Translations under genes and position numbers: made by a program
Shown: positions 9,391 to 18,688 of the stretch, piece by piece
How positions within the stretch are numbered: the stretch's first letter is position 1
Layout: the number at the start of each line of letters is the position of its first letter
Notes under the pieces: generated by a model
What the model was told of the DNA's origin: nothing
Database searches by the model: none
What the model saw: the letters and a program-made list of their open reading frames with translations, nothing else
From: Sphingobacterium sp. UGAL515B_05
Lineage (GTDB): Bacteria > Bacteroidota > Bacteroidia > Sphingobacteriales > Sphingobacteriaceae
Direction: 5' to 3'
Assembly (NCBI RefSeq): GCF_033097525.1
Contig: NZ_CP109907.1
Location: forward strand, 2,356,001-2,420,000
DNA length: 64,000 nt

Positions 9391-12300
9391 ATGACGTACA
9401 CTAGATTAAATTCTCTACTCGGCTTTGCTTGCGGACTAATTGCTACATGTGTCTATATCGCCACCGTTGAAAAGACGGTAAGCTGGTGGGATTGTGGTGA
9501 ATTTATTGCCTGTGCCTACAAGCTGGAAGTGGCACACCAGCCGGGAGCACCATTATTTCTTCTTATTCAGAATATATTTTCCAACCTGGCTTTGGGTAAT
9601 GCAGGTAAAATCGCCTATTGGATGAATATTGGATCCGCAATCTGCAGTGGGCTTACTGTTACATTTTTATTCTGGACGATAACAGCAATAGCCAAAAAGA
9701 TACTCAACAGGCAAGAGAACGTTCAATTATCGAATTATTTCCAAATTTTTGCTGCGGGTTTAGTTGGTGCAATGGCTTTCTGTTTTAGTGATTCATTCTG
9801 GTATTCGGCGGTTGAATCTGAGGTATATGCGATGTCTTCATTGTGTACAGCAATTGTTTTTTGGGCAATTTTAAAGTGGGAAGTCCGTGCAGATGAAGCA
9901 GGTAGCGATCGTTGGCTGGTTTTTATTGCTTTTGTTATGGGCCTTTCGATCGGAGTGCACTTATTAAATCTGTTGGCAATTCCGGCTATAGCGATGGTTG
10001 TCTATTTCAGGAGAGCAGGACAGATCAGTGCGAAAGGTACAATAAAAGCTTTCTTGTTAGGAATGTTGATCTTGGGAGCCGTATTGTGGGGAATTATTCA
10101 ATGGTTGGTCGGTTTAGCAGCGAAAGTGGACCTTTTATTTGTAAACTCACTAGGTTTGGGTTTTGGCTCAGGCATCTTGTTTTTGTGTTTGCTGTTGGGG
10201 AGCTTTCTCATTTATGGCCTATATTATTCTTATAAAAAGCGGCAATACACACTGCATACCGGGTTGCTGGTCTTTTGTTTTATTCTATTTGGGTATAGTT
10301 CCTATACCATGGTTTTGATCCGTGGAAAAGCGAATCCCTCGTTAAACAATAATGCGCCGGACAATGTGTTTTCTTTTTTGGGTTATCTGGGCCGGGAGCA
10401 ATATGCCCGCGAACCTTTATTCAAAGGACCCAACTATGATTCACAAGTCGTTGGTGTAGAGCGTAAAACCGCTTATCGCAAAGATGAGTCTGGTTATATT
10501 CCTTTTAATCAGGTAGATAAGTATACGTTTGATAAGGAAACTTTCTTTCCCCGCATATATAGTCAAGATGGAGCCCATCAGGCTTATTATAGGAGTTACC
10601 TCAATTTGAAGGAGGGGCAGCAACCACAGTTCTCGGATAATTTTAAGTTCTTTTTTAATTTTCAATTGGGCGATATGTATACCCGATATTTCTTGTGGAA
10701 TTTTGTCGGTAGACAGAATGACAGGCAAGGGTATGGAACCTATAGTGACGGCAACTGGTTGTCGGGGATTAAACCATTGGATAATTGGCGTTTGGGAGGG
10801 CAAGATAAAATATCCAAATCGCAGGAGCATGACCCGAGCCGGAATACCTATTTTTTCCTTCCATTGCTACTGGGAATAGCCGGTGCAATCTGGTTGTATC
10901 GAAACAATAAACCTTATACCGTGGTCTTGACCTTACTGTTTGTGTTTACGGGCATAGCGATCGTTGTTTATCTCAACCAAACTCCTATGCAACCTCGGGA
11001 ACGAGATTATGCTTACGTAGGATCTTTTTATGCGTTTGCGATCTGGATCGGACTGGGCGCAATAGCATTTGTTCGGTTTCTCAATCGTTTTGTACAAACA
11101 CGGTATGCGTTGGCCACAGGTATTTCTTTCGCTTTATTGGGCGGTCCCATTATTTTGGCCCATCAAAATTGGGATGATCATAATCGTTCTGAAAAGTCGC
11201 TGGCAAGGGATATGGCACGTAATTATTTAGAATCCTGCGCTCCAAATGCTATTCTATTTACCTATGGAGATCATGATACATTTCCTGTATGGTATTTGCA
11301 AGAAGTGGAAGGAGTACGTCCGGATGTTCGGGTTGTGGTATTAAGTTATCTGACTGGCGATTGGTATATGCAGCAGGCCAAGCAGCCGACGTATCAAGCG
11401 GCAGGTCTTCCCGTGACGATCCCAGCTGAAAAGACGAAAAAAGGCGTTCGTGATTATATCCCTTTTGTGGATAGACAGCTTGACAATGCGGTGGATATAC
11501 AGCAATTATTACAGTTTGTCACATCGGATGATCCGGAGTATAAAGTTCAGCTGAATTCAGGTGATATGGAAAACTATTTTCCTTCCAAGAAGGTCCAATT
11601 GCGCGTTGATAAAGAGGAGGTGGTTAAGAAAAATGCGGTTCCGGCTTATTTTCAGGGTGCTATTGTTTCTGCAATGGAATGGGAAATTCCGAATGATCAT
11701 CTGACCAGGGCGGATTTAACCCTGTTATCGGTGCTTGAAAATAACCATTGGGACAGACCGATATATTTTTCGAACATGCTGCCAAGTGACATTAAACTGG
11801 GCCTGGATAAATACCTGGTCAATGAGGGCTTTACTTCCCGATTGATGCCTGTCGCTGCTACAGATCAGTCGACAGGAAAACGAAATGTGCAGGCCGGGTT
11901 AGTTAACATGGAAGCATTATATAACAATATTATGCATACGTATCAGTGGGGCAATGTTAAAAATGCACAGTATTTAGATACCGATTCGTTTCGCTTTACA
12001 AGTATGTACGCCCGTGATATATTTGGAAAAGCCGCCCGGATGCTCTTGGCCAATGGTCAGGTCAAACAAGCTGGGGAAGTAGCAAAAAAAGCATACGATC
12101 AATTACCCGATCGTGTATATGCGATGTCGGATGCCATCAATTATGCCGATATTATCGACAGTCTATATCGTTCGGGACAACCTCAGTTAGCCAACAGGAT
12201 GATGGACCGAAACCTTGATTATGTGACTGAAAATATGGAGTATCTACATCAGTTGGTGACGGATAAGAAAAACCTGAGCTTCGAGTGGAATGATATTCAG

Positions 12301-12420
12301 ACCGGTTTGGATTCTGTAGACCGGTACAAGGCTATTTTATTGGAAGCAAAAGATACCAAGCGATTGGCACGTGTTGAGCGCTTGAGACAGCAATATCAAA
12401 ATTGGTACGGAGTAGAATAA
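9391..12420 (+). CDS. DUF2723 family integral membrane protein
   Basis: About 1009 residues. The N-terminal half has many hydrophobic helices and carries the DUF2723 signature SWWDCGEFIACAYKLEVAHQ near residue 30-50. The segment QTPMQPRERDYAYVGSFYAF in the middle is also typical. The C-terminal third is soluble and helical, possibly TPR-like. The family is related to membrane glycosyltransferases of the PMT/GT-C type, and O-glycosylation is a suspected role, not shown by this sequence. A GTG at 9352 gives a 13-residue extension, but the ATG at 9391 (MTYTRLNSLLGFACG) gives the usual beginning right before the first helix. It stands alone, with terminators on both sides. Confidence 0.88.
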   Translation: MTYTRLNSLLGFACGLIATCVYIATVEKTVSWWDCGEFIACAYKLEVAHQPGAPLFLLIQNIFSNLALGNAGKIAYWMNIGSAICSGLTVTFLFWTITAIAKKILNRQENVQLSNYFQIFAAGLVGAMAFCFSDSFWYSAVESEVYAMSSLCTAIVFWAILKWEVRADEAGSDRWLVFIAFVMGLSIGVHLLNLLAIPAIAMVVYFRRAGQISAKGTIKAFLLGMLILGAVLWGIIQWLVGLAAKVDLLFVNSLGLGFGSGILFLCLLLGSFLIYGLYYSYKKRQYTLHTGLLVFCFILFGYSSYTMVLIRGKANPSLNNNAPDNVFSFLGYLGREQYAREPLFKGPNYDSQVVGVERKTAYRKDESGYIPFNQVDKYTFDKETFFPRIYSQDGAHQAYYRSYLNLKEGQQPQFSDNFKFFFNFQLGDMYTRYFLWNFVGRQNDRQGYGTYSDGNWLSGIKPLDNWRLGGQDKISKSQEHDPSRNTYFFLPLLLGIAGAIWLYRNNKPYTVVLTLLFVFTGIAIVVYLNQTPMQPRERDYAYVGSFYAFAIWIGLGAIAFVRFLNRFVQTRYALATGISFALLGGPIILAHQNWDDHNRSEKSLARDMARNYLESCAPNAILFTYGDHDTFPVWYLQEVEGVRPDVRVVVLSYLTGDWYMQQAKQPTYQAAGLPVTIPAEKTKKGVRDYIPFVDRQLDNAVDIQQLLQFVTSDDPEYKVQLNSGDMENYFPSKKVQLRVDKEEVVKKNAVPAYFQGAIVSAMEWEIPNDHLTRADLTLLSVLENNHWDRPIYFSNMLPSDIKLGLDKYLVNEGFTSRLMPVAATDQSTGKRNVQAGLVNMEALYNNIMHTYQWGNVKNAQYLDTDSFRFTSMYARDIFGKAARMLLANGQVKQAGEVAKKAYDQLPDRVYAMSDAINYADIIDSLYRSGQPQLANRMMDRNLDYVTENMEYLHQLVTDKKNLSFEWNDIQTGLDSVDRYKAILLEAKDTKRLARVERLRQQYQNWYGVE

Positions 12421-12487
12421 TGCTGTTGACAGACTGAACCAAATTTACGCGGTCTGCCTAAACCGCAAATTGACTGCTGTGCTTGAG

Positions 12488-12536
12488 GTAAAAAAAAACC
12501 AGATGAGGCCTCTTCTAAAATATTGGAAGAGGCCTC
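12488..12536 (-). terminator. Terminator for the OmpW-like gene
   Basis: Perfect 11-bp stem GAGGCCTCTTC/GAAGAGGCCTC (12505-12515 with 12526-12536). On the minus strand it is followed by a long T run (A9 on the plus strand), so it serves the minus-strand gene. Confidence 0.8.
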
Positions 12537-12568
12537 GATACATATAGGATAGGGAATGAGCCAAATGA

Positions 12569-13234
12569 TTAGAATTTCATGCCGACTCCAAAGCCGAGCA
12601 GGAAGGGATTGATGTCAACTTTTGCCGGTATGGATAAGTTGGGAGCGAGGTTTGATGCATCAACATTGACATCTGTTTTTAAAAGAATATACTTCGCATC
12701 CAAATTCACGAAATATTTTTCAGATAGCTTAAAATCAATTCCCAGCTGAGTCGCAAAACCGAAAGCATTATCGTATTTTACATTTTTTACCGTTTGTCCC
12801 GCGTTGGCGCTATAGAATATGGTATAATTTATTCCCGCACCTACATAAGGTTTAATGGCACCATCGGGGAAGAAATGATACTGAGCTGTCAGTGTGGGTG
12901 GAAGGAGCCATACACTGCCAAGATCGACATTGCTGGATGAACTACCACCAATGGCAGTTAAATTTGAACCTGTTGTATTGACTTTATGTTTTGTAGTCCC
13001 AAGGATCAATTCCGCCGCAATGTTTTTTGTGAAGAAATAGGTGAAGTCCAGTTCGGGGATAAATTTCGTATTGATGTCGACGTCTCCGCCTATGGTATTA
13101 ATATTGGCCGATTCGTTTGGCATGACTGTCACACCTCTGAGTCTCATTTGCCAGCGTTGATTAGGGATTGTTTGTGCCTGTAAACTTAGTGCACCTAGGG
13201 TGAGTGTTAGTGCAATTAAAAGTAGCTTTTTCAT
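12569..13234 (-). CDS. OmpW-family outer membrane beta-barrel protein
   Basis: A 221-residue precursor with the signal peptide MKKLLLIALTLTLGALSLQA and cleavage after AQA/Q. The mature part follows the OmpW pattern: an N-terminal RLRGVTVMPNESA strand, PELDFTYFFTKNIAAELILG, LLPPTLTAQYHFFP, KPYVGAGINYTIF, GIDFKLSEKYFVNLDAKYI and a C-terminal Phe (GFGVGMKF). OmpW proteins form small 8-stranded outer-membrane channels for hydrophobic molecules. A longer frame to 13279 would add 15 residues before the signal peptide; the ATG at 13232-13234 is the better start. Single-gene unit with its own terminator. Confidence 0.9.
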   Translation of the reverse strand: MKKLLLIALTLTLGALSLQAQTIPNQRWQMRLRGVTVMPNESANINTIGGDVDINTKFIPELDFTYFFTKNIAAELILGTTKHKVNTTGSNLTAIGGSSSSNVDLGSVWLLPPTLTAQYHFFPDGAIKPYVGAGINYTIFYSANAGQTVKNVKYDNAFGFATQLGIDFKLSEKYFVNLDAKYILLKTDVNVDASNLAPNLSIPAKVDINPFLLGFGVGMKF

Positions 13235-13640
13235 ATCATTAAGGGTATTTGTTTGCTGTAAAACTATTGCTAAAATCACGGCAAAAGAGTGACGATAATC
13301 AGGTTGAAAAATGAATGATACGATGTTTTTCTTATTGCAGATGATGTACCTTTATAAATTACTGCTGTAAAAAAAGAGAAGTACGGGAAAGCATAAATCT
13401 TCTCTTGTAGTTTTTCAGTTCGAAGAAAGTAAACGGGCAGGCAGTTTTCAAGAAGTTATCTGGATTGAGAACGGGCTAACCTGATAAAAGGTGGTCATTT
13501 TCGAGTAGCAATGGGGCCTTTGCGAAGCTATATGCGATGAGCGCTGATGTTTCAAGAGGTTGATTGAAGTGTAGTTTAGCCAGATTAATGGGGATATAAA
13601 TCCGGCATGTTGGAGAATTTAGGGGATAAGAATACACGAT
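13235..13640. other. Intergenic stretch without a recognised gene
   Basis: About 400 bases between the OmpW-like gene start and the glnS terminator. It must contain the OmpW promoter (minus strand), but I could not find a good -7 match. No RNA gene or repeat was recognised. Confidence 0.5.
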
Positions 13641-13680
13641 AAAAAGAAGAGGTTGGAATCACTTCCAACCTCTTCTTTTT
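13641..13680 (-). terminator. Terminator for glnS
   Basis: A perfect 18-bp inverted repeat (13641-13658 with 13663-13680) around a 4-base loop. The outer bases are an A/T run, so the minus-strand transcript ends in U residues. It lies 14 bases after the glnS stop. Confidence 0.9.
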
Positions 13681-13693
13681 ATGGGTTACGGTT

Positions 13694-15364
13694 TTACGCG
13701 TTTTTCTTTACTTCCTTACCCCAAGAGTCTTTTAATGTAACCGTACGGTTAAAGACTAAATGAGCTGGAGTTGAATGTGTATCTAAGGTAAAATACCCTA
13801 ATCGTATAAACTGATATCCTTTCCCCGGGGTTGCATTTGCAAGATCCGGTTCAATGTAAGCACGTTCAATAATATGTAGGCTTTCAGGATTGATCGATGC
13901 TTTAAAATCTTCGGCAGCAGCAGGATTTTCCTCATTGAACAATCTGTCGTACAATCTCACTTCGGCTTCTTTTGCATGTGGAACCGAGATCCAGTGGATT
14001 GTTCCTTTTACTTTTAATCCCGAAGTGTCTTCTCCTGATTTTGAGTTTGGAACATACGTACAATGAACTTCCGTTACATGGCCATTTTCATCTTTCACAA
14101 AATCATGACAGGTGACGATGTAAGCATGTTTTAAACGTACAGAAAGTCCAGGGCCTAAACGGAAGAATTTTTTTGGTGCATCTTCCATAAAATCATCGCG
14201 CTCTATCCAGAGCTCCTTTGAAAATGGAATGGAGCGTGAACCTTCACCACCTTCGACTTCTGGATTGTTCTCGCCAACAAGATCCTCTACCTGACCATCA
14301 GGATAGTTTGTGATCACCAATTTGATCGGATCAAGAACAGCCATTCTGCGCCATGCCGTTTTGTTGAGATCCTCACGGATACAAAATTCCAAAAGACTGA
14401 CATCGATCATGTTTTCACGTTTTTGAACACCGATTTTTTCACAGAAGTTGCGGATACTCGCAGGTGTATACCCTCTTCTGCGCAATCCTGAGATCGTAGG
14501 CATACGCGGGTCGTCCCAGCTTTCAACAAACTTCTCATTGACCAACTGCAGCAATTTACGTTTACTCATGACGGTATAAGTCATATTCAAACGTGCAAAT
14601 TCGTATTGTTTGGAAGGGAAAATCTCCAATTTATCAATACACCAATCATAAAGTGGACGGTGTGGAATAAATTCCAGCGTACAGATCGAATGTGTAATTT
14701 TCTCAATGGAATCTGATTGTCCATGCGCAAAATCATACATTGGGTAGATACACCATTGATTCCCTGTTCTGTGGTGATGTGCATGTTTGATGCGGTATAA
14801 CAAAGGGTCACGCAAATGCATATTCGGGCTAGCTAAATCAATCTTTGCGCGTAGCACTTTTTCACCATCTTGGTATTTACCGGCACGCATAGCCGCGAAT
14901 AAGGTTAGATTTTCCTCAATAGACCTATCGCGATAGGGCGTTGGAACACCCGGTTCTGTTGGGGTACCTTTTGCTGCTGCAATTTCTTCAGCAGTGCTGT
15001 CGTCGACATACGCTAGACCTTTTTTAATTAGATCAACGGCATAACTATATAGTGTCTCGAAATAATCTGAAGTATATAATTCCGCTGCCCACTGGAATCC
15101 AAGCCATTGAATATCTTTCTTGATACTTTCAACATACTCAGTGTCCTCAGTGACAGGGTTAGTGTCATCAAAACGTAGATTAGTCTTGCCATTATACTGC
15201 TGTGCTAATCCAAAATTCAAGCAGATGGATTTGGCGTGACCAATGTGGAGGTAACCATTTGGCTCAGGAGGAAAACGTGTCAATACACGTCCGCCATGCT
15301 TCCCTGTACGAAGATCCTCTTCGACAATTTCCTCGATAAAATTTAATGATTTTTCTTCACTCAT
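13694..15364 (-). CDS. glnS: Glutaminyl-tRNA synthetase
   Basis: A 556-residue class I aminoacyl-tRNA synthetase. The HIGH motif is in [17 protein letters not shown] (residues 30-46) and the KMSKS-type loop is VMSKRKLL near residue 265. The C-terminal anticodon-binding beta-barrels follow ([32 protein letters not shown]). The length matches the short bacterial GlnRS without a YqeY fusion. It charges tRNA-Gln with glutamine. A perfect -7 box lies only 3 bases upstream of the ATG, so the mRNA is probably leaderless or nearly so. Single-gene unit. Confidence 0.97.
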   Translation of the reverse strand: MSEEKSLNFIEEIVEEDLRTGKHGGRVLTRFPPEPNGYLHIGHAKSICLNFGLAQQYNGKTNLRFDDTNPVTEDTEYVESIKKDIQWLGFQWAAELYTSDYFETLYSYAVDLIKKGLAYVDDSTAEEIAAAKGTPTEPGVPTPYRDRSIEENLTLFAAMRAGKYQDGEKVLRAKIDLASPNMHLRDPLLYRIKHAHHHRTGNQWCIYPMYDFAHGQSDSIEKITHSICTLEFIPHRPLYDWCIDKLEIFPSKQYEFARLNMTYTVMSKRKLLQLVNEKFVESWDDPRMPTISGLRRRGYTPASIRNFCEKIGVQKRENMIDVSLLEFCIREDLNKTAWRRMAVLDPIKLVITNYPDGQVEDLVGENNPEVEGGEGSRSIPFSKELWIERDDFMEDAPKKFFRLGPGLSVRLKHAYIVTCHDFVKDENGHVTEVHCTYVPNSKSGEDTSGLKVKGTIHWISVPHAKEAEVRLYDRLFNEENPAAAEDFKASINPESLHIIERAYIEPDLANATPGKGYQFIRLGYFTLDTHSTPAHLVFNRTVTLKDSWGKEVKKNA

Positions 15365-15366
15365 AA

Positions 15367-15376
15367 TACAAAGTTA
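15367..15376 (-). promoter_or_regulatory. Promoter -7 box for glnS, immediately before the start codon
   Basis: On the minus strand the sequence reads TAACTTTGTA, an exact match to TAnnTTTGnA. It ends 2 bases before the ATG (15362-15364), which places the transcription start at or next to the start codon. Confidence 0.6.
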
Positions 15377-15494
15377 ATTATTCGCCGTGAAATATTAGCT
15401 AGGCGATCGTAGATATTCGGCTTAGCGTGAGTGGTTGAATAGGCCAGCTGTATCTGTTGGAATGGAGAGACTTAATAACGCTGGGATATGAAAC

Positions 15495-15523
15495 AAAAAA
15501 GGGACGAAATTTCGTCCCTTTTT
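15495..15523 (-). terminator. Terminator for the carbonic anhydrase gene
   Basis: AAAAAGGGACGAAA/TTTCGTCCCTTTTT inverted repeat, 20 bases after the minus-strand stop; the transcript would end in a U run. Confidence 0.85.
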
Positions 15524-15542
15524 ACCGATTTTTATTACTACT

Positions 15543-16190
15543 CTATTTATAAGCGAAGACTTCACCTAGCTCATCATTATTGGTAAAGGTACAGTGTTGA
15601 TCGATCAATTCTCCCGTGCCGATATTGATAATCATTCCATGTACTGCAAGATCATTACGCTCTTTCCATGCGTTTTGGATAATCGACGTCGCACAAAGAT
15701 TGAAAACCTGTTCTTGTACGTTGAGCTCGATTAAACGATCTACTTTTTTATCATGTTCCTGGATCGCATCGATCTCTTCGCTGTGTAAACGATAAACATC
15801 CTTGATATGGCCCAACCAGTTGTCGATAATACCATACTGCTTGCGGCTTAAAGAAGCCGCAACACCACCGCAGCCATAGTGACCAGCGATAATCACATGT
15901 TTTACTTTCAGCACATTCACGGCATAGTCTAATACGGAAAGCATACTCATATCCGAGTGAATGACCATGTTGGCAATATTACGGTGAACGAAAACTTCCC
16001 CCGGCTTTGTACCTGTCAATTCATTTGCGGGTACACGGCTATCTGCACAACCGATCCAAAGAATTTCCGGATTTTGACCTTTAGCAAGTTGTTGGAAGCG
16101 TCCCGAAGCGTCATTCTTTACGAATTCCATCCACTCTTTATTTCCCTTTATGATATTGTCAAATCCTATTTTTAAATCTTTATTTTCCAT
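15543..16190 (-). CDS. Beta-class carbonic anhydrase
   Basis: A 215-residue beta carbonic anhydrase. The zinc ligands are visible in the usual order: Cys and the Asp/Arg dyad in WIGCADSRVPANEL, and His-x-x-Cys in IIAGHYGCGGVAAS. It interconverts CO2 and bicarbonate in the cytoplasm. It lies downstream of a SulP-type anion transporter on the same strand, 209 bases apart, so the two likely work together in bicarbonate supply, although a terminator-like hairpin and a possible own promoter lie between them. Length and motif order are normal. Confidence 0.95.
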   Translation of the reverse strand: MENKDLKIGFDNIIKGNKEWMEFVKNDASGRFQQLAKGQNPEILWIGCADSRVPANELTGTKPGEVFVHRNIANMVIHSDMSMLSVLDYAVNVLKVKHVIIAGHYGCGGVAASLSRKQYGIIDNWLGHIKDVYRLHSEEIDAIQEHDKKVDRLIELNVQEQVFNLCATSIIQNAWKERNDLAVHGMIINIGTGELIDQHCTFTNNDELGEVFAYK

Positions 16191-16244
16191 ATTCTTCTTA
16201 TTTCACTCTTGCCCAAAGGCATTGTTTCTATTTTATTGTAATAA

Positions 16245-16277
16245 TACAAATGTCTAAATTCATTGTTTACTTCAAAC
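16245..16277 (-). promoter_or_regulatory. Possible promoter for the carbonic anhydrase gene
   Basis: Minus-strand GTTTG (16273-16277), 19 bases, then GACATTTGTA (16245-16254): correct -33 to -7 spacing and one mismatch in the -7 box. It would give a leader of about 50 bases. Confidence 0.4.
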
Positions 16278-16387
16278 AACTTATTTTTTATTGAAAATCT
16301 GTTCTTGATGTTCAATCATCCTTCCTCTTGTTTCAACCAAGGATTGCTGGTAGAACGATGGAAGGTAATGGCTGACGCGATACGTGG

Positions 16388-16416
16388 AAAACCTTTCCCT
16401 TATGGGGAGGGTTTTT
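16388..16416 (-). terminator. Terminator-like hairpin overlapping the end of the SulP gene
   Basis: AAAACC..CCC / GGG..GGTTTT stem around the SulP stop codon (16400-16402). It may limit read-through into the carbonic anhydrase gene. The central part of the stem is imperfect. Confidence 0.45.
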
Positions 16417-17944
16417 TATAGACAACCTGCAAAAGCTCGATGTCTTTTCCCTTACTTCTCGCATTCTGCTCAAAATCTTTTATGACTTCGATGACATCCT
16501 TGTCTATAAATTTACTGAATGTTCCATCGATGCGGATCTTACTGATAGATTTTGGTAAGCTGTATAATTTCTGTTGGATCGGAACCTTGTTCAAAAAGGA
16601 TACTTCCTCCGCTAATGTAATGACAGCCTTATCTTCTTCATTGTCTTTTTCAATATTATATTTGAAAGCATTTTTCATATTTGCTCTCAAAATATAGAAT
16701 GTCGCCACGACAATACCTATTCCTACACCCATAAGGAGATCAGTAAACACGATCGCTACAATGGTGACAAAAAATGGGATAAATTGATCCAAGCCTTTTT
16801 TGTACATCGAGGTGAATAGACTTGGTTTAGCCAATTTATATCCTGTATGGAGAAGGATAGCCGCTAAACAGGCCAAAGGAATCATATTCAGCATTGTTGG
16901 GATAGCGAGCATAGCGACCAATAGCCACATACCATGCATGATAGCAGACTGTCTCGTTTTTCCACCTGCATTGACGTTTGCTGATGAGCGTACGATAACG
17001 GATGTTAAGGGTAGACCGCCTAGAAGTCCGCTGGTCATGTTACCAATTCCTTGTGCAACGAGTTCACGGTTGGTTGGCGTATTTCTTTTGTAAGGGTCTA
17101 TTTTATCAACCGCCTCGATACTCAATAAGGTTTCTAGACTTGCAATAATTGCAATCGTAAATGCAGCTATCCACACGTCTTTGTTGACAATCTGTGTGAA
17201 GTCCGGTAGGGTAAATAATCCGGTGAATTCAGCAAAAGAACCTACAATAGGGACCAAAACAAATTGTTTATCATGCAATTGGAGCGCTGATCCGTTGAAA
17301 AAATAAGCTAAGCTTACACCCAGAATCACGACAACCAATGGGGCCGGAACCTTATTAAGCTTTGGAATAGATGGCCAGAAGATGAGGATTGCCAATGATA
17401 GTGCACAGATGATCAATGCACCGAAGTTGATCGCAGAGGCGATCGTATCAAAATAGGCGCCAATACCATGTCCATTGTCCATTTCGAAGGCATGTGTTTC
17501 GACTAAACCCAATGCCAAAGGAATCTGTTTCATGATAATTGTGATGCCGATCGCGGCAAGCATACCTACAATGACCGCTGAAGGGAAATAATTGCCGATC
17601 ATCCCGGCTTTTAATATACCAAGAATGACCTGCACTACACCTGCGATCACGACGGCAAGTAGAAAGGTTTCATATGCGCCTAGGCTCTGAATAGCACCTA
17701 AGACAATTACTGTTAGGCCAGCAGCTGGCCCACTTACACTGAGTGGTGATTTACTGATTGAAGCGACAACGATTCCACCAATTACACCAGTCAATAATCC
17801 TGCAAACAATGGCGCACCAGAGGCCATTGCAATTCCCAAACATAATGGAAGTGCCACCAAAAACACCACAACACTAGCAGGGAAGTCATATTTTAAGTCT
17901 CTTTTCGATAGTTTCAGAAAAGCCGACGTACGAGTTCCAAACAT
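16400..17944 (-). CDS. SulP-family inorganic anion transporter
   Basis: A 514-residue protein with the SulP/SLC26 transporter core: DFPASVVVFLVALPLCLGIAMASGAPLFAG at the N-terminus, SVSGPAAGLTVIV, a dozen or so hydrophobic helices, and a hydrophilic C-terminal region from about residue 435 that fits a STAS domain (SKIRIDGTFSKFIDKDV). The family moves sulfate, bicarbonate or other anions across the inner membrane. The neighbouring carbonic anhydrase favours bicarbonate as substrate; this is inference from context. The ATG at 17942-17944 gives the usual start. Confidence 0.92.
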   Translation of the reverse strand: MFGTRTSAFLKLSKRDLKYDFPASVVVFLVALPLCLGIAMASGAPLFAGLLTGVIGGIVVASISKSPLSVSGPAAGLTVIVLGAIQSLGAYETFLLAVVIAGVVQVILGILKAGMIGNYFPSAVIVGMLAAIGITIIMKQIPLALGLVETHAFEMDNGHGIGAYFDTIASAINFGALIICALSLAILIFWPSIPKLNKVPAPLVVVILGVSLAYFFNGSALQLHDKQFVLVPIVGSFAEFTGLFTLPDFTQIVNKDVWIAAFTIAIIASLETLLSIEAVDKIDPYKRNTPTNRELVAQGIGNMTSGLLGGLPLTSVIVRSSANVNAGGKTRQSAIMHGMWLLVAMLAIPTMLNMIPLACLAAILLHTGYKLAKPSLFTSMYKKGLDQFIPFFVTIVAIVFTDLLMGVGIGIVVATFYILRANMKNAFKYNIEKDNEEDKAVITLAEEVSFLNKVPIQQKLYSLPKSISKIRIDGTFSKFIDKDVIEVIKDFEQNARSKGKDIELLQVVYKKPSP

Positions 17945-18184
17945 AAAATTTGTGTTTATCTATAAATAAAGTTTTCATCAGGTAACCTTTAGTGAGCTAT
18001 AGCTTTGTATCGTTATATCCTATGACCTTCAAGAGCATTGACAAAGTGTCTTGCTGAGAAAGCTCAACGATAAGATTCAACCGAACTAAAGCAGATCGAT
18101 TACTTCAGAAAAATCAAGGATACCGCACATGCTTTATCTTTTGCATGCGGGTCGATGGAAGTACATCCCCAAGGGATGCCCTTA

Positions 18185-18520
18185 TTAACAGTTAGGAGGC
18201 GGTGTTGGAACCGTAGGATGGAAAGCTAAAATGCTTTTCTCATTTTTAAGATAATTCTTCTGTTTTCCTTGGTTCTCAACGATTATAGTTTCAAATACAA
18301 TAGGTTCTTCTGTTTTTGTATTGAAAAATTTTGAGGCGGTCTCAAGTGTATCGTTACTTGCACCGTTATTGTTTTCGATTTCCAGTTGTAAAACGACCTG
18401 TAAGATGGTGCTTTGATCTAAGCTGTTGGAAAAAATAGGCGAAATAGAGATGGCCATCTTTGTGAAAAAGATGATAGCACAAAAGAATGCTGCCACAAAT
18501 CTAAACCGCTTATTTAACAT
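18185..18520 (-). CDS. Small hypothetical protein with N-terminal membrane segment
   Basis: A 111-residue ORF of unknown function. Residues 8-30 are hydrophobic (FVAAFFCAIIFFTKMAISI) and act as a signal or anchor; the remainder is polar, and the tail reads TVPTPPPNC with a terminal Cys. Its Asn/Thr/Glu-rich body has no recognised domain. It stands alone, divergent from the HerA-like gene at 18689. The ORF is plausible as a real gene because the signal-like N-terminus lies right after an A/T-rich upstream region, but no homology is recalled. Confidence 0.55.
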   Translation of the reverse strand: MLNKRFRFVAAFFCAIIFFTKMAISISPIFSNSLDQSTILQVVLQLEIENNNGASNDTLETASKFFNTKTEEPIVFETIIVENQGKQKNYLKNEKSILAFHPTVPTPPPNC

Positions 18521-18688
18521 TTTTTATTACCTTTAATCTTACTGTTTTACATCGTAAAAATAGCAATTCTATGTTAAATTCAAATTAATAGTGCACTAAA
18601 AATAAAATTTGGCACGAAATTGTGACGAAGAGATTATTTTTTGAAAAGTTTTCAATTTTTTTTGATTTATAAATATTAAGCCTTTCGT

